The notes below the pieces were generated by a model. That model ran no database searches. It was given only the letters and a program-made list of their open reading frames with translations, and was not told the origin of the DNA. This document shows positions 41,537 to 50,255 of a stretch of 61,607 nucleotides of DNA, in pieces. The position numbers and the translations under genes are program-made. How positions within the stretch are numbered: position 1 is the first letter of the stretch; each line of letters opens with the position of its first letter. The stretch lies in NCBI GenBank assembly GCA_028140145.1, contig JAOIOC010000001.1, forward strand, positions 1 to 61,607. Direction: 5' to 3'. Source of the DNA: SAR86 cluster bacterium (GTDB taxonomy: Bacteria; Pseudomonadota; Gammaproteobacteria; Magnimaribacterales; AG-339-G14).

Positions 41537-42685
41537 CTAGATAATTTTTTTTAGCTCCGCATCAAGATCATAGCTATGAATATCTCGAATCATAAAATCT
41601 GCTAACGGCAGGAAACTCAAAAGTTTATTTCTCAAAAGAGTTAATAGCGGATTGGAAATATGATTGAGCTTGGCTTGTCTGAGAGATCTTCTGTAGATGT
41701 TTTTGCATCTCGATAACCTCAAATCATCAAATATTTTTTTAGCTTCATTCATGAGTTCCTTTTTTTCTAAAATTTCAGCAACACAATAACTATCTTCTAT
41801 TGCCAAGCAGGAGCCTTGACCTAAAAAAGGAACCATTGCGTGAGCACTGTCTCCTAAAAGGAATAAATTATTAGTAGAAAAGCTTTCCAATGGAGGCCTC
41901 TGAAAAATTCCCCATTTGTAAAGTTCAGAATCTGAAAGATAAGTTAACAAATCGTCATTCCAATCTTTAAAGTTAGACTCGAACTCATCTTTAGAACCCC
42001 TTAAAATCCAAGATTCTTCAGTCCAATCACTAGATTTTATGATGCATGTTGCGCTGTAGGTTTGTTCTCCAATTGGATATGTAACAATGTGTGAATTTGG
42101 CCCTAAATAGAAATTTATGTCTTCTCCGTTAATTTGTTCAAATGGACATGATGATTCCTTGATGCTTCTCCATGCTACAAAACCAGAAAATAAAGGGGAA
42201 GCAGATTTAAATTTTTTTGTTCGTAATGAAGAATTAATTCCATCGCAACCAAAAATCAACTCTCCGTCCAAAGATTTATCTTTAGATGTAATATCATTAT
42301 TTTTAAAACCCTCTATCTTATTATCGAAAACAACTTCACCGCCATGCTCTAGATATTTGTTATAAAGAACGCCAACAAGTCTTTTTCGGTTTAGAGTCAG
42401 ATACTTTTCATCGCCTTTATTCACCGTATAAGAGCTGATCTTTTTACCTTTGTGATCTCTAAAAACCACTTTAGATGGCTGATGACTTAAGGAAATTAAA
42501 TCTTCAAGAACTCCAATTTTTTGCAATAGATTTGTAGCGTTTGGAGACAAATTTATCCCAGCTGAGACCTCTGATATCGCTGAGTTTCTCTCATAAATGA
42601 CTGAGGGAATATTTTTTTTTGAAAGGCAAATCCCCGCAGTTAGGCCAGATATACCCGCTCCGACAATTGAAACTTTTTGTGACAA
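41537..42685 (-). CDS. FAD-dependent monooxygenase
   Basis: A 382-residue class A flavoprotein monooxygenase. It has the N-terminal dinucleotide fold VSIVGAGISGLTAGICLSKK, GINLSPNATNLLQKIG, FGCDGINSSLRTKKF (DG motif) and the FAD-ribityl GDSAHAMVPFLGQGSCLAIEDSYCVAEIL. This is closest in style to salicylate hydroxylase/UbiH-type ring hydroxylases. It is 5 bases after the NTF2-like gene. The substrate is probably aromatic or a polyketide-like ring; not determinable. Confidence 0.9.
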   Translation of the reverse strand: MSQKVSIVGAGISGLTAGICLSKKNIPSVIYERNSAISEVSAGINLSPNATNLLQKIGVLEDLISLSHQPSKVVFRDHKGKKISSYTVNKGDEKYLTLNRKRLVGVLYNKYLEHGGEVVFDNKIEGFKNNDITSKDKSLDGELIFGCDGINSSLRTKKFKSASPLFSGFVAWRSIKESSCPFEQINGEDINFYLGPNSHIVTYPIGEQTYSATCIIKSSDWTEESWILRGSKDEFESNFKDWNDDLLTYLSDSELYKWGIFQRPPLESFSTNNLFLLGDSAHAMVPFLGQGSCLAIEDSYCVAEILEKKELMNEAKKIFDDLRLSRCKNIYRRSLRQAKLNHISNPLLTLLRNKLLSFLPLADFMIRDIHSYDLDAELKKII

Positions 42686-42690
42686 GCTTG

Positions 42691-43110
42691 TTATGCAGTT
42701 TTCATTTGTTCAAGCATGTTTTGCATTTGCTCATGAAGCTTATTAACTGCTTGAAGAGGTCTAACGATCACTTTGAATTCAGTAATTTTTCCCTCATCAT
42801 TCCAAGAAACTAAGTCAATTCCATTTATGTAAATTCCATCAATTGTTGACTCGAATTCTAAAACTGCTGAATTTTTATCAATAACTTCTTTAATGTATTT
42901 AAAAGGCTTAGACTTACTTTCTTCTCCTTTGGTGGGCCCTTCTCCAAAAACACCACCAGCAGCCATTAAATACATTTTTGTCATCTCTCTGCCTTTAATT
43001 GGAGTGAAAACAACGGGAGAGTAAAAAGTACAATTTTCGTCCAATAATTCGTCAAATTTATTAGGATCATTTGATTTAATCAGTTTGTGCCATTTTTCTA
43101 TCGGGTGCAT
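42691..43110 (-). CDS. SnoaL/NTF2-like protein
   Basis: A 139-residue cone-fold protein: MHPIEKWHKLIKSNDPNKFDELLDENCTFYSPVVFTPIKGREMTKMYL, then strand-rich AVLEFESTIDGIYINGIDLVSWNDEGKITEFKVIVRP. Typical of SnoaL-like or NTF2-like enzymes and binding proteins. A ribosome-binding GAGG lies before the ATG. It shares a transcript with the FAD monooxygenase, a pairing often seen in aromatic or polyketide metabolism. Confidence 0.75.
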   Translation of the reverse strand: MHPIEKWHKLIKSNDPNKFDELLDENCTFYSPVVFTPIKGREMTKMYLMAAGGVFGEGPTKGEESKSKPFKYIKEVIDKNSAVLEFESTIDGIYINGIDLVSWNDEGKITEFKVIVRPLQAVNKLHEQMQNMLEQMKTA

Positions 43111-43194
43111 ATATCCTCTTGTTTGATTGATTAGTTTATAGGGTTAATTAGATAAATGAATCTTTTTTCCGTGGCGATGAAAAGAATATATTGA

Positions 43195-44376
43195 TTATGT
43201 TTTAACAATTTTTTCTTTCAAAAAAGTTTGGATTTCATTACTTTTGAAACCTGCTTCAAATAAGATATCCTCTGTATGCTCACCAAGTCTTGGTGCAGGT
43301 CTAACTATTTCGCTAGGCGTTTTTGCAAATCTAGCAGCAGGTCTCGCTTGTCTTACCTCTCCTAAAGATTCATATTCTGTTCTCAAAATTGAATCGTTAG
43401 CTAGTATTTGTTCATTATCAAGAAGTTCCATTCTATCCAGCAAAGGAGCACAAGGCACACCCTCTTTTTGAAATAAGGTTAGGATTTCTTCGCTATCCCA
43501 TTTAGCAATTTCTTCTCCAGTAATTTCTTTTCTAATTTGTGAATTAATGACTCTTCCTGAAGGGGTCGAAAATCTTTCATCTTCAATTAGATCTTCCCTG
43601 TTTAAGGCTTTGCACATTCCCTTCCATTCAGCATCAGAGACAGCTCCTGCTGTTATGTATCTGTCTTTTGCTTTATAGATTAAATCTTGAGAACCCTGTA
43701 ATTTCCTTACATCGGTTTCTTTCTCAGCAAAAACAATTCCAGCCATTCCCTCTGGCCAGAAAAAGGAAAGCATGCAATCCAACATGGAGAGTTCAATGTG
43801 TTGAGCAATTCCTTTTTTTTCTCTTACATATAAAGCTGATGATACTGCCTGCGCTGTAGTCAATGAGGTTACTTTGTCAGCAATGATAATTCTGAACATC
43901 TTGGGTCTTCCGGTTTCTCTATCAGCTTGGATGTCTGTAGCACCAGAAAGAGCTTGAATAACAGGATCATAAACTCTTGATGCCGAGTAAGGGCCGTTTT
44001 TACCAAAACCACTTATGGAAACATAAATAATATCTTCATTAATTTTTCTCAGGTCTTTCTCGCCAAAACCCATCCTTTCAATAGCGCCTGGACGAAAATT
44101 TTGCATGAAAACATCTGCTTCAGAAGCAAGCTTAAATAGTATCTCTTTGCCCTGTTTTGTTTTCAGATCAATGGCAATCGACTTTTTACCTCTATTGCAT
44201 GAATAAAAAACTGGATTGAGTCCATTATGATCTGCAGCCATATGTCGAACCAATTCTCCATTTAATGGCTCAACCTTGATTACCTCTGCACCTTGATCAG
44301 CTAGAATCATTGCTCCCATAGGCCCTGAAACCATACTGGTGAGATCGAGAACTTTTACTCCTTGCAGTGGTCCCAT
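43195..44376 (-). CDS. family III CoA-transferase (second copy)
   Basis: A 393-residue CaiB/BaiF-type CoA-transferase: LQGVKVLDLTSMVSGPMGAMILADQGAEVIKVEPLNGELVR, LDLKTKQGKEILFKLASEADVFMQNFRPGAIERMG, IYVSISGFGKNGPYSASRVYDPVIQALSG (catalytic Asp) and PRLGEHTEDIL. It would exchange CoA between acids. It is 5 bases downstream of a GST-like gene, so they form one unit. It differs clearly from the paralogue at 30897-32123. Confidence 0.9.
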   Translation of the reverse strand: MGPLQGVKVLDLTSMVSGPMGAMILADQGAEVIKVEPLNGELVRHMAADHNGLNPVFYSCNRGKKSIAIDLKTKQGKEILFKLASEADVFMQNFRPGAIERMGFGEKDLRKINEDIIYVSISGFGKNGPYSASRVYDPVIQALSGATDIQADRETGRPKMFRIIIADKVTSLTTAQAVSSALYVREKKGIAQHIELSMLDCMLSFFWPEGMAGIVFAEKETDVRKLQGSQDLIYKAKDRYITAGAVSDAEWKGMCKALNREDLIEDERFSTPSGRVINSQIRKEITGEEIAKWDSEEILTLFQKEGVPCAPLLDRMELLDNEQILANDSILRTEYESLGEVRQARPAARFAKTPSEIVRPAPRLGEHTEDILFEAGFKSNEIQTFLKEKIVKT

Positions 44377-44381
44377 TACTT

Positions 44382-45017
44382 TTATGTAGAATAGTTTATA
44401 TCCATGGCTTTTGAATATGCTGGCCTATTAATAATATCATCTCTGTATTGAGTGATATTTTTAGTCAATTCAAACTCATAAAATATAGCCCAATCTAAAC
44501 ATGAAATTAAGAAAATATCACAAATTCCAAACCCCTCTTTCATAATGTAATCTTTATCTTCTAAATATTCCTCAATAACCTCAAATTGTCTTTTCAAGTA
44601 ATCTCTACATGCATTTGTAACCGTCTTTGATTCACCATAAATTTCTTTTAGATCATAATGTCTTCTCATGACATAAAGCGATGTCTCATCAATCTCTCCT
44701 AAAATAAAACAACACCATTCATCTTCTTTAGCTAGTTGTGCATCTGTATTAGGAATAAATAATCTATTTGATGGGAATGCTCTTTGCAAATATTTACAAA
44801 TTGCCAAACTCTCGGATAAATGAAACTCTCCTATTTGCATTAATGGAATTTTTTGTTTCCTGTTTAAACTAGTAAATTCCTTTGTCTGAGTTTCACCAGT
44901 CCTTGGACCAATAGGCTTTAGCACATAGCTTAAACCTAATTCTTCTGCCATCCATATAGGGCGAAAGGTTCTAGCTGTTCCAGATCCCCATAAAATTATT
45001 TCTTGATTAGTATTCAC
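44382..45017 (-). CDS. glutathione S-transferase-like protein
   Basis: A 211-residue GST. The thioredoxin-like N-domain begins IILWGSGTARTFRPIWMAEELGLSYVLKPI, with NRKQKIPLMQIGEFHLSESLAICKYLQRAFP (cis-Pro and Glu-Ser glutathione-binding pair). The helical C-domain ends ICDIFLISCLDWAIFYEF. The usual N-terminal catalytic Ser/Tyr appears as Ser/Thr near SGTARTFR. It lies 6 bases after a hypothetical gene and 5 before the CoA-transferase, so it may serve detoxification or a glutathione-linked step of that pathway. Confidence 0.85.
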   Translation of the reverse strand: MNTNQEIILWGSGTARTFRPIWMAEELGLSYVLKPIGPRTGETQTKEFTSLNRKQKIPLMQIGEFHLSESLAICKYLQRAFPSNRLFIPNTDAQLAKEDEWCCFILGEIDETSLYVMRRHYDLKEIYGESKTVTNACRDYLKRQFEVIEEYLEDKDYIMKEGFGICDIFLISCLDWAIFYEFELTKNITQYRDDIINRPAYSKAMDINYST

Positions 45018-45023
45018 CCAAAT

Positions 45024-45653
45024 TTATCTTATTCTTTTGCCAGCATGTTGAGTTGAATGAATATCAAAAATGTTGCTTAAGCCTTCATCTATAATTTTTG
45101 AAGATTCATCTAAGGCATCCAAGTCTTCGTAACAACTGTGCCAAATTAAATCAAAATTGTTTAGCTTATGATCGGATAAAGGTTTCAAAAAAGCTGTCAA
45201 TGTTGAACCTTTAATTTTATTTGTTGAGATTAAATTTTGGTAATTATTCTCAAAATCTAATACTTCAGAAAGATTATGGTCTTTTTTTAAGGAACAATAT
45301 TTGAACTCTTGATGGTAATTGGATTCATCCAATGGTTTTAGCTCTCCTCTCAAATAAGCCTTGAAATCAAATATTTCATCGGTCAGAAAAGTTGCAATCG
45401 ATCCAAAATCTTCATTCCAACTATTTTCATGATTATTTTTCCATTCGGTCCAGAAAATATCCCTATCTTTTGTCCAAAGCTCTTGTTGCCAAAGAAAATC
45501 ATATTCTTCAGATTTTTCTTCAGGCTGGAGAATAACTGCCATTAATATTTCATTTGCTTCCTCATCGATTTTTTTATTCCAGCAACTTATCAGGTCCAAA
45601 AGGTTATTTTGCGAAAAATTTGGACCTTTTTTGCATGGGATAAATTCAACCAT
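45024..45653 (-). CDS. hypothetical protein beside a GST gene
   Basis: A 209-residue acidic cytoplasmic protein that I do not recognise. It is rich in Trp, Asp, Asn and Glu (FLWQQELWTKDRDIFWTEWKNNHENSWNEDFG) and ends IFDIHSTQHAGKRIR. The second half has a FDLIWHSCYEDLDALDESSKII segment resembling the first half's pattern, perhaps two ferredoxin-like or ABM-like repeats. No membrane segments. It is 6 bases from the GST-like gene and probably co-transcribed with it and the CoA-transferase. Confidence 0.55.
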   Translation of the reverse strand: MVEFIPCKKGPNFSQNNLLDLISCWNKKIDEEANEILMAVILQPEEKSEEYDFLWQQELWTKDRDIFWTEWKNNHENSWNEDFGSIATFLTDEIFDFKAYLRGELKPLDESNYHQEFKYCSLKKDHNLSEVLDFENNYQNLISTNKIKGSTLTAFLKPLSDHKLNNFDLIWHSCYEDLDALDESSKIIDEGLSNIFDIHSTQHAGKRIR

Positions 45654-45708
45654 CCAATCTCCATAATCGGAGTTATCTACTCAGACCTCTGAATTGCTCA
45701 TGAAAGCT

Positions 45709-46167
45709 TTAGAGATTCATAATTTCTTTAGATAACTTTTTCGCAGGCTTATGAAATCCTCCTTTTAAATACCTAAAATCAGTGGTGTACCCCTCTAGAG
45801 ACTTTTTCAAGTCTTCGGATGCTTCGCCCAGAACAGCAAAATTTTCGATAGAGAATAACTCTCCAAATTTACTTTCCCACTTACTACCACGAAAATTTTT
45901 GACGTGCTCAATGGCAGCTTCATTACTTTTATAAACTTCGTATAAAAAGACTTTTTCTTCTGAGTCAAAATAGTATTGGTAAATGACTGTATCTGGCTCC
46001 ATTTTCATGACATTTTTAGTAATATCGTATGTAAATTTTTCTGCATTTTTTATTTTTCCATCGTTAACTGACAAATCCAGCATAAATATAATTGGATTAA
46101 GCTTTTTATGATCATCTGAAAAAATATGGATTGAAAAAACCAATAGTATTGATAAAAAGATTTTCAT
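45709..46167 (-). CDS. exported ABM-domain-like protein
   Basis: A 152-residue protein with a signal peptide (MKIFLSILLVFSIHIFS) and then a putative antibiotic biosynthesis monooxygenase (ABM) fold: NPIIFMLDLSVNDGKIKNAEKFTYDITKNVMKMEPDTVIYQYYFDSEEKVFLYEVYKSNEAAIEHVKNF. The strand-helix-strand pattern with EPDTxxYxxY is typical of this family. AGGAG lies 6 bases before the ATG, and a promoter copy (46190-46221) stands upstream. Role unknown; secretion makes a small-molecule-binding role plausible. Confidence 0.7.
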   Translation of the reverse strand: MKIFLSILLVFSIHIFSDDHKKLNPIIFMLDLSVNDGKIKNAEKFTYDITKNVMKMEPDTVIYQYYFDSEEKVFLYEVYKSNEAAIEHVKNFRGSKWESKFGELFSIENFAVLGEASEDLKKSLEGYTTDFRYLKGGFHKPAKKLSKEIMNL

Positions 46168-46189
46168 TTCTCACTCCTGTTTGAATAAA

Positions 46190-46221
46190 TAAAGATTAGC
46201 AGGTATTTTTTCTAACCCCAA
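46190..46221 (-). promoter_or_regulatory. 32-bp duplicated promoter, copy 1
   Basis: Reading on the minus strand, TTGGGG (46221-46216), a 17-base spacer ending TGC and TAATCT (46198-46193) make an extended -10 promoter upstream of the ABM-like gene. The 32 bases match the copy at 47648-47679 at 30 positions. Confidence 0.65.
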
Positions 46222-46282
46222 ATTACTGAATTTTTCCACCATTCATTATGAGATTGATGATTTAAATCCATAAGGTTTTCTT

Positions 46283-47641
46283 TTAAATTAATTTACCAGG
46301 ATTAAGAACATTGAGCGGATCATAGAATTTTTTTGTAACCTTTAAAAATCTTAATTCCTCTTTTTTGGCCTGATCAAGAAAAATTTTCTTTTTTAGATAC
46401 CCAATTCCATGCTCAGCACTAATCGAACCTTTTAAGTCTAAAATAATTTTATATATTTCAGTTGTGAGAATGTCCTTTTGATTGCTATCAATTTCTAAGT
46501 CATCTTTTCCTATAAGGTTTATATGCAGGTTTCCATCTCCTACATGACCAAATAATATTGGTTCAACTTTAGGGAATTTTTTTACTAATCTTTCTATTTT
46601 TTGAACCAGATCTTCGAATTTTGACAAAGGAACTGAAACATCAAACTTAAGAGGTTTGAAATCATTGATACTTTCTGAAATTAAAAGTCTATTATTCCAA
46701 ATATTTTTTTTCTGATTTGAAGTTTCGACAATAAGAACATCATCAACTATTTTTTTTAAAATTAGCTTATTTAAATCTCTCTCGATAGAGTTACCTGTAA
46801 ATTCTAAAATAATAAAATAGTGCCCTTTAACTTCAGGCTGACTAAAATGCTTAAATGCATCGTTTACTTTTTGCATGCAAGTTTTTGTTAAAAATTCTAC
46901 GGCCTCAATATCTTCACTTTCAAATAGAAGATTTCTTACTTCTTTAAGTTTTTCAAGTTTAGAGAAACTTATGAAAGCTAATTTTGTTAATGGAGGTTTT
47001 TTAATTAATTTCATTCTACAAGTTTTGATTAAACCAAAAATGCCTTCAGAACCTATAAATAAATCTCCTAATTTTGGTCCCGTAGCATCCTTAACAAGTC
47101 TATTATCAAAATCTAAATCTTTACCGTCTCCGGTAATGACTGATAAACCTTTTACATAATTTTTTGTCAATCCATACTTAATAACTTTAATTCCTCCAGC
47201 ATTAGTAGAAATATTTCCTCCTATTTGACTTGATCCAACAGAGGAAAAATTAACTGGATAAAATAGTTCATTTTCATCAGCAAAATTTTGCAGATTTTCA
47301 GTAACCAATCCTGGTTCGCACAAAATAGTGTTATCAGAATGATCGAAATCAATTATTTTATTCATTTTTTCAAATGAGATGACTAGTTCATTGTTTAAGC
47401 ATGTAGCGCCTCCAGAAAGTCCTGTCCGACCTCCCGATCCGATGAAGGGCTGATTTTGCTCGTTGCAAAGTTTCACTACTTCTTTTAATTGCTTATTTTC
47501 TCTGGGAAAAACTACTGCAACTGGCTCACTTGGTTTTAAATTAGACCAATCTTTTGAATAAAAATATTTATTGCCCTTTTCAATTTCTATATCTTTTTTG
47601 TCGAAGATACTTTCAAGAAAACTATAAAAGTTTTTTTTCAT
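46283..47641 (-). CDS. FAD-linked oxidase (GlcD / D-2-hydroxyacid dehydrogenase type)
   Basis: A 452-residue flavoprotein with a PCMH-type FAD-binding domain: AVVFPRENKQLKEVVKLCNEQNQPFIGSGGRTGLSGGATC, LCEPGLVTENLQNFADENELFYPVNFSSVGSSQIGGNISTNAGGIKVIKYGLTKNYV, and the substrate-domain motifs LFGHVGDGNLHINLIG and SAEHGIGYLKKK. These enzymes oxidise D-lactate, D-2-hydroxyglutarate or glycolate. The upstream promoter copy ends so close (-10 nine bases from ATG) that the message has almost no leader; no ribosome-binding site is visible. Confidence 0.9.
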   Translation of the reverse strand: MKKNFYSFLESIFDKKDIEIEKGNKYFYSKDWSNLKPSEPVAVVFPRENKQLKEVVKLCNEQNQPFIGSGGRTGLSGGATCLNNELVISFEKMNKIIDFDHSDNTILCEPGLVTENLQNFADENELFYPVNFSSVGSSQIGGNISTNAGGIKVIKYGLTKNYVKGLSVITGDGKDLDFDNRLVKDATGPKLGDLFIGSEGIFGLIKTCRMKLIKKPPLTKLAFISFSKLEKLKEVRNLLFESEDIEAVEFLTKTCMQKVNDAFKHFSQPEVKGHYFIILEFTGNSIERDLNKLILKKIVDDVLIVETSNQKKNIWNNRLLISESINDFKPLKFDVSVPLSKFEDLVQKIERLVKKFPKVEPILFGHVGDGNLHINLIGKDDLEIDSNQKDILTTEIYKIILDLKGSISAEHGIGYLKKKIFLDQAKKEELRFLKVTKKFYDPLNVLNPGKLI

Positions 47642-47647
47642 TGTTAT

Positions 47648-47679
47648 TAAAGATTAGCAGGTATTTTTTCTTATCCCAA
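47648..47679 (-). promoter_or_regulatory. 32-bp duplicated promoter, copy 2
   Basis: On the minus strand TTGGGA (47679-47674), a 17-base spacer ending TGC and TAATCT (47656-47651) form an extended -10 promoter that starts right after the apt stop codon (47680). It drives the FAD-linked oxidase with a leader of only a few bases. Confidence 0.65.
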
Positions 47680-48222
47680 CTAGTAGGAAACAAGAGTCTG
47701 AATATTGTATCCCTCTTTAACAATTAGATCGCTACCGCCTAATTTGGGTAAATCTATAACACCTAAAATAAGAATATTTGATTTCTTAATTTTAAAGTTT
47801 TCAGTTAAAAGTTCTGCGCAAGCAATTGCTGTTCCGCCAGTTGCAACCAAGTCATCAACAATGACGACCCTATCTGAGCTATTAAAAGTTGTATTTTTTT
47901 GTATCTCAATAGAAGTACTCCCGTATTCTAGATCAAAGTCTTTTTTAAATGTTTCGTTAGGAAGTTTTCCTGGTTTTCTTGCTAGAACAAAAGGAAGTCC
48001 GAGCTCAAAAGAAATTGAGCCTGCAAAAATAAAACCTCTACTCTCAATGCTTGCTATGACCGAAGCTTTAAAATTTTTAGAAGCTTCTATCAATTCATTG
48101 CAGGCAGTTTGAAAGGCTTCAGGATTTTCTATGAGGCTTGTTATGTCTCTAAAATTAATCCCTTCAATTGGAAAATCTTTAACCTCTCTAATGTGTTTTT
48201 TCAAATTTAATGGATCGCTCAT
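47680..48222 (-). CDS. apt: adenine phosphoribosyltransferase
   Basis: Salvages adenine to AMP with PRPP. The 180-residue protein has the N-terminal LKKHIREVKDFPIEGINFRDITSLIENP, SIESRGFIFAGSISFELGLPFVLARKPGKLP, and the PRPP loop RVVIVDDLVATGGTAIA near residue 120, as in bacterial Apt. The ATG is preceded by AAGGAG 5 bases away. It is divergent from an enoyl-CoA hydratase gene, and a promoter for the next gene begins directly after its stop. Confidence 0.95.
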   Translation of the reverse strand: MSDPLNLKKHIREVKDFPIEGINFRDITSLIENPEAFQTACNELIEASKNFKASVIASIESRGFIFAGSISFELGLPFVLARKPGKLPNETFKKDFDLEYGSTSIEIQKNTTFNSSDRVVIVDDLVATGGTAIACAELLTENFKIKKSNILILGVIDLPKLGGSDLIVKEGYNIQTLVSY

Positions 48223-48288
48223 TTCCTTCTCCTATATTTCCTTAGGCGAGATATTAAAGCATCTAAAGAAAGTTTGTATCTAATTCGT

Positions 48289-49059
48289 ATGGTTTTTATG
48301 TATGATGTTTTAACAGAAAATCTATTAAAAAATATTGTGATAAAACTAGAGAAAAAAGAATCAATCTATTTTTTAAACCTAGCTGCCAATGAAAATCGTT
48401 GGAATACTACTTTTGTAAGAGAAATAGCCAAAGCCCTTGATGAAATTGAAAAAGATGAAGGTCCTGGAGCTTTAATCACCTCTTCTGAGAATCCAAAGTT
48501 CTTTTCAAATGGTTTAGATCTTGATTGGATGCAAGATCCTAAAAGTAATCCTGATGGAGGCGATATAGATATTTTTGGAAAAGAATTTATGCATCTGATG
48601 GGCCGTTTTATAACGTTGCCAATACCCACAGTTTGTGCGATTAATGGTCATGCTTTTGGAGCCGGATTTATGCTTGCTCTAACTCATGATGTAAGGATTA
48701 TGAGAGAAGATAGAGGATTTTTATGCGCTAATGAAATGCAACTTGGTTTGTCTATTCCAAGACCTGAGCTATCTTTGTTCAAGCATAAAATTCCAGCAAA
48801 TGCCTTCTATGAAACAGTTCAATTATCAAAAAGATGGACTGGAACTGATGCGCTTGATGCTGGGATTGTCCAAGCAACAAGTTCGTTTGAAGAATTACCT
48901 GAATTGGCCGCAAAGAAAGCTGAAGAGTTGGCACCGCTAGCAACCGATAGAAAAAACTTTGGTTATCAGAAAGAAATGTTATTCGGTGAAAATGCAGCCA
49001 TTAATCTCAATCATGGTCCAGCTCACATGCTCAAAAATTCAGAAGATTTTAAAAGTTAA
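48289..49059 (+). CDS. enoyl-CoA hydratase/isomerase
   Basis: A crotonase-superfamily protein of about 256 residues: YFLNLAANENRWNTTFV, PKFFSNGLDLDWMQDPK (oxyanion hole), CAINGHAFGAGFMLALTHDVRIMREDRGFLCANEMQLGLSIPRPELSL. The MQLGLSIP stretch resembles delta3-delta2-enoyl-CoA isomerases. Start choice is uncertain: ATGs at 48289 and 48298 have no ribosome-binding site, and the in-frame TTG at 48274 is inside a heptamer repeat. It ends 10 bases before the convergent OYE-family gene. Confidence 0.82.
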   Translation: MVFMYDVLTENLLKNIVIKLEKKESIYFLNLAANENRWNTTFVREIAKALDEIEKDEGPGALITSSENPKFFSNGLDLDWMQDPKSNPDGGDIDIFGKEFMHLMGRFITLPIPTVCAINGHAFGAGFMLALTHDVRIMREDRGFLCANEMQLGLSIPRPELSLFKHKIPANAFYETVQLSKRWTGTDALDAGIVQATSSFEELPELAAKKAEELAPLATDRKNFGYQKEMLFGENAAINLNHGPAHMLKNSEDFKS

Positions 49060-49069
49060 TTCAACTTCT

Positions 49070-50146
49070 TTATTCGCCTACAAAACCAGGCCAAGCTCCC
49101 ATATAGTCTATAAATTTATCGCTCAGCCCTTCTTTAATTAAGTGAGATCTTGGAGCTGGAAGCTCTATGGGTTCAAAACCTGAGTTTTCTATAACTTTGA
49201 GAGGAAAATCATGATGGAGAATAGCCGCTCTCCCTACAGTTACAAAATCTACTTCATTATTGAGGATTTCATGAACGTTTTCACCTGTTCTAATGTTACC
49301 CGCTACCGTCAACTGAACATCTTTGAAATCAAGTTCTGTAAAATGCTCCAACAGGTTTTTACCTTTGTGCTCTTCTTCTACCGGCTCCTTAAAAGAGTCC
49401 CAAAGTGACATATCTAAAAAATCTATTTTGTTGGTGTCGATAAGTTTCTTACATACTTCTTTTGTTTCTCCTAATTTAATCCCAAATCTTTCTGCAGATA
49501 ATCTAACTCCCAATAGAAACTCAGAGCCACATTCATTTCTAATGCCGTCAACTATCTCAAAAATGATTCTGGATCTGTTTTCTAAAGTTCCTCCATACTC
49601 GTCGTCCCTCTTATTAATATCAGAACTCAAAAATTGACACAAAATATATCCATGAGCCCCATGAATTTCTGCCCCTTCATACCCTGCCTTTTTTGCTCTT
49701 ACTCCAGCCGCAATAAAGTTATCTCTCAATCTTTTAACCTCATCAAGTGTTAAAGCTCTCGAGTTTGTCTCCTCATCATCTGAAGGGCAAACAGGTTGCT
49801 TTCCAATAATATCCTCGGGCGATCTCATTCCAGCATGGTGTAATTGGGCAACTGCTAAACTTTCATGAGACTTAATTTCATCGGTTAGTCTTTTTAATCC
49901 TTCTATGTGTTCATCACCAAAAATTCCCAATTGGCCAGGAAAACCTTTACCAACTGCTTGAACGTGTGAAGCGCAAGACATGGTGAGTCCAAAACCTCCT
50001 TTAGCTCTCATAGTTAACCAACTAAACTCATCGTCAGAAAGAACTCCATCTTCGTGACTCTGAGTATTAGTTAATGGAGCAAGCATAAATCTATTTTTCA
50101 TAGATAAGCCACAAGGAAACTTAATTTCATCTTTTAAACTTTTCAT
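49070..50146 (-). CDS. old-yellow-enzyme family NADH:flavin oxidoreductase
   Basis: About 358 residues forming a flavin TIM barrel: LSMKNRFMLAPLTNTQSHEDGVLSDDEFSWLTMRAKGGFGLTMSCASHV, VAQLHHAGMRSP, the active-site AEIHGAHGYILCQFLSSDINKRDDEYGGTLENRSRI and VTVGRAAILHHDFPLK. It reduces activated alkenes or related substrates; the exact one cannot be read. An in-frame TTG at 50164 would add six residues; the ATG at 50146 is chosen, although neither has a clear ribosome-binding site. A terminator precedes the gene upstream (50178-50210). Confidence 0.88.
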   Translation of the reverse strand: MKSLKDEIKFPCGLSMKNRFMLAPLTNTQSHEDGVLSDDEFSWLTMRAKGGFGLTMSCASHVQAVGKGFPGQLGIFGDEHIEGLKRLTDEIKSHESLAVAQLHHAGMRSPEDIIGKQPVCPSDDEETNSRALTLDEVKRLRDNFIAAGVRAKKAGYEGAEIHGAHGYILCQFLSSDINKRDDEYGGTLENRSRIIFEIVDGIRNECGSEFLLGVRLSAERFGIKLGETKEVCKKLIDTNKIDFLDMSLWDSFKEPVEEEHKGKNLLEHFTELDFKDVQLTVAGNIRTGENVHEILNNEVDFVTVGRAAILHHDFPLKVIENSGFEPIELPAPRSHLIKEGLSDKFIDYMGAWPGFVGE

Positions 50147-50177
50147 AATTTCATACCAATCCAATATTTACATTATC

Positions 50178-50210
50178 TAAAAACCTTCTTAAATCAACAC
50201 TAAAAAGGTT
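50178..50210 (-). terminator. intrinsic terminator after the DUF305/LVIVD lipoprotein gene
   Basis: On the minus strand AACCTTTTTA (50210-50201) pairs with TAAGAAGGTT (50191-50182) with one G-U pair around a 9-base loop, followed by TTTAG, giving TTTTT at the end of the stem. It lies 46 bases past the lipoprotein stop. Confidence 0.55.
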
Positions 50211-50255
50211 ATGTAATGATGAGCCCATATAAACCTCCTTAAAACTATTGTGAAC

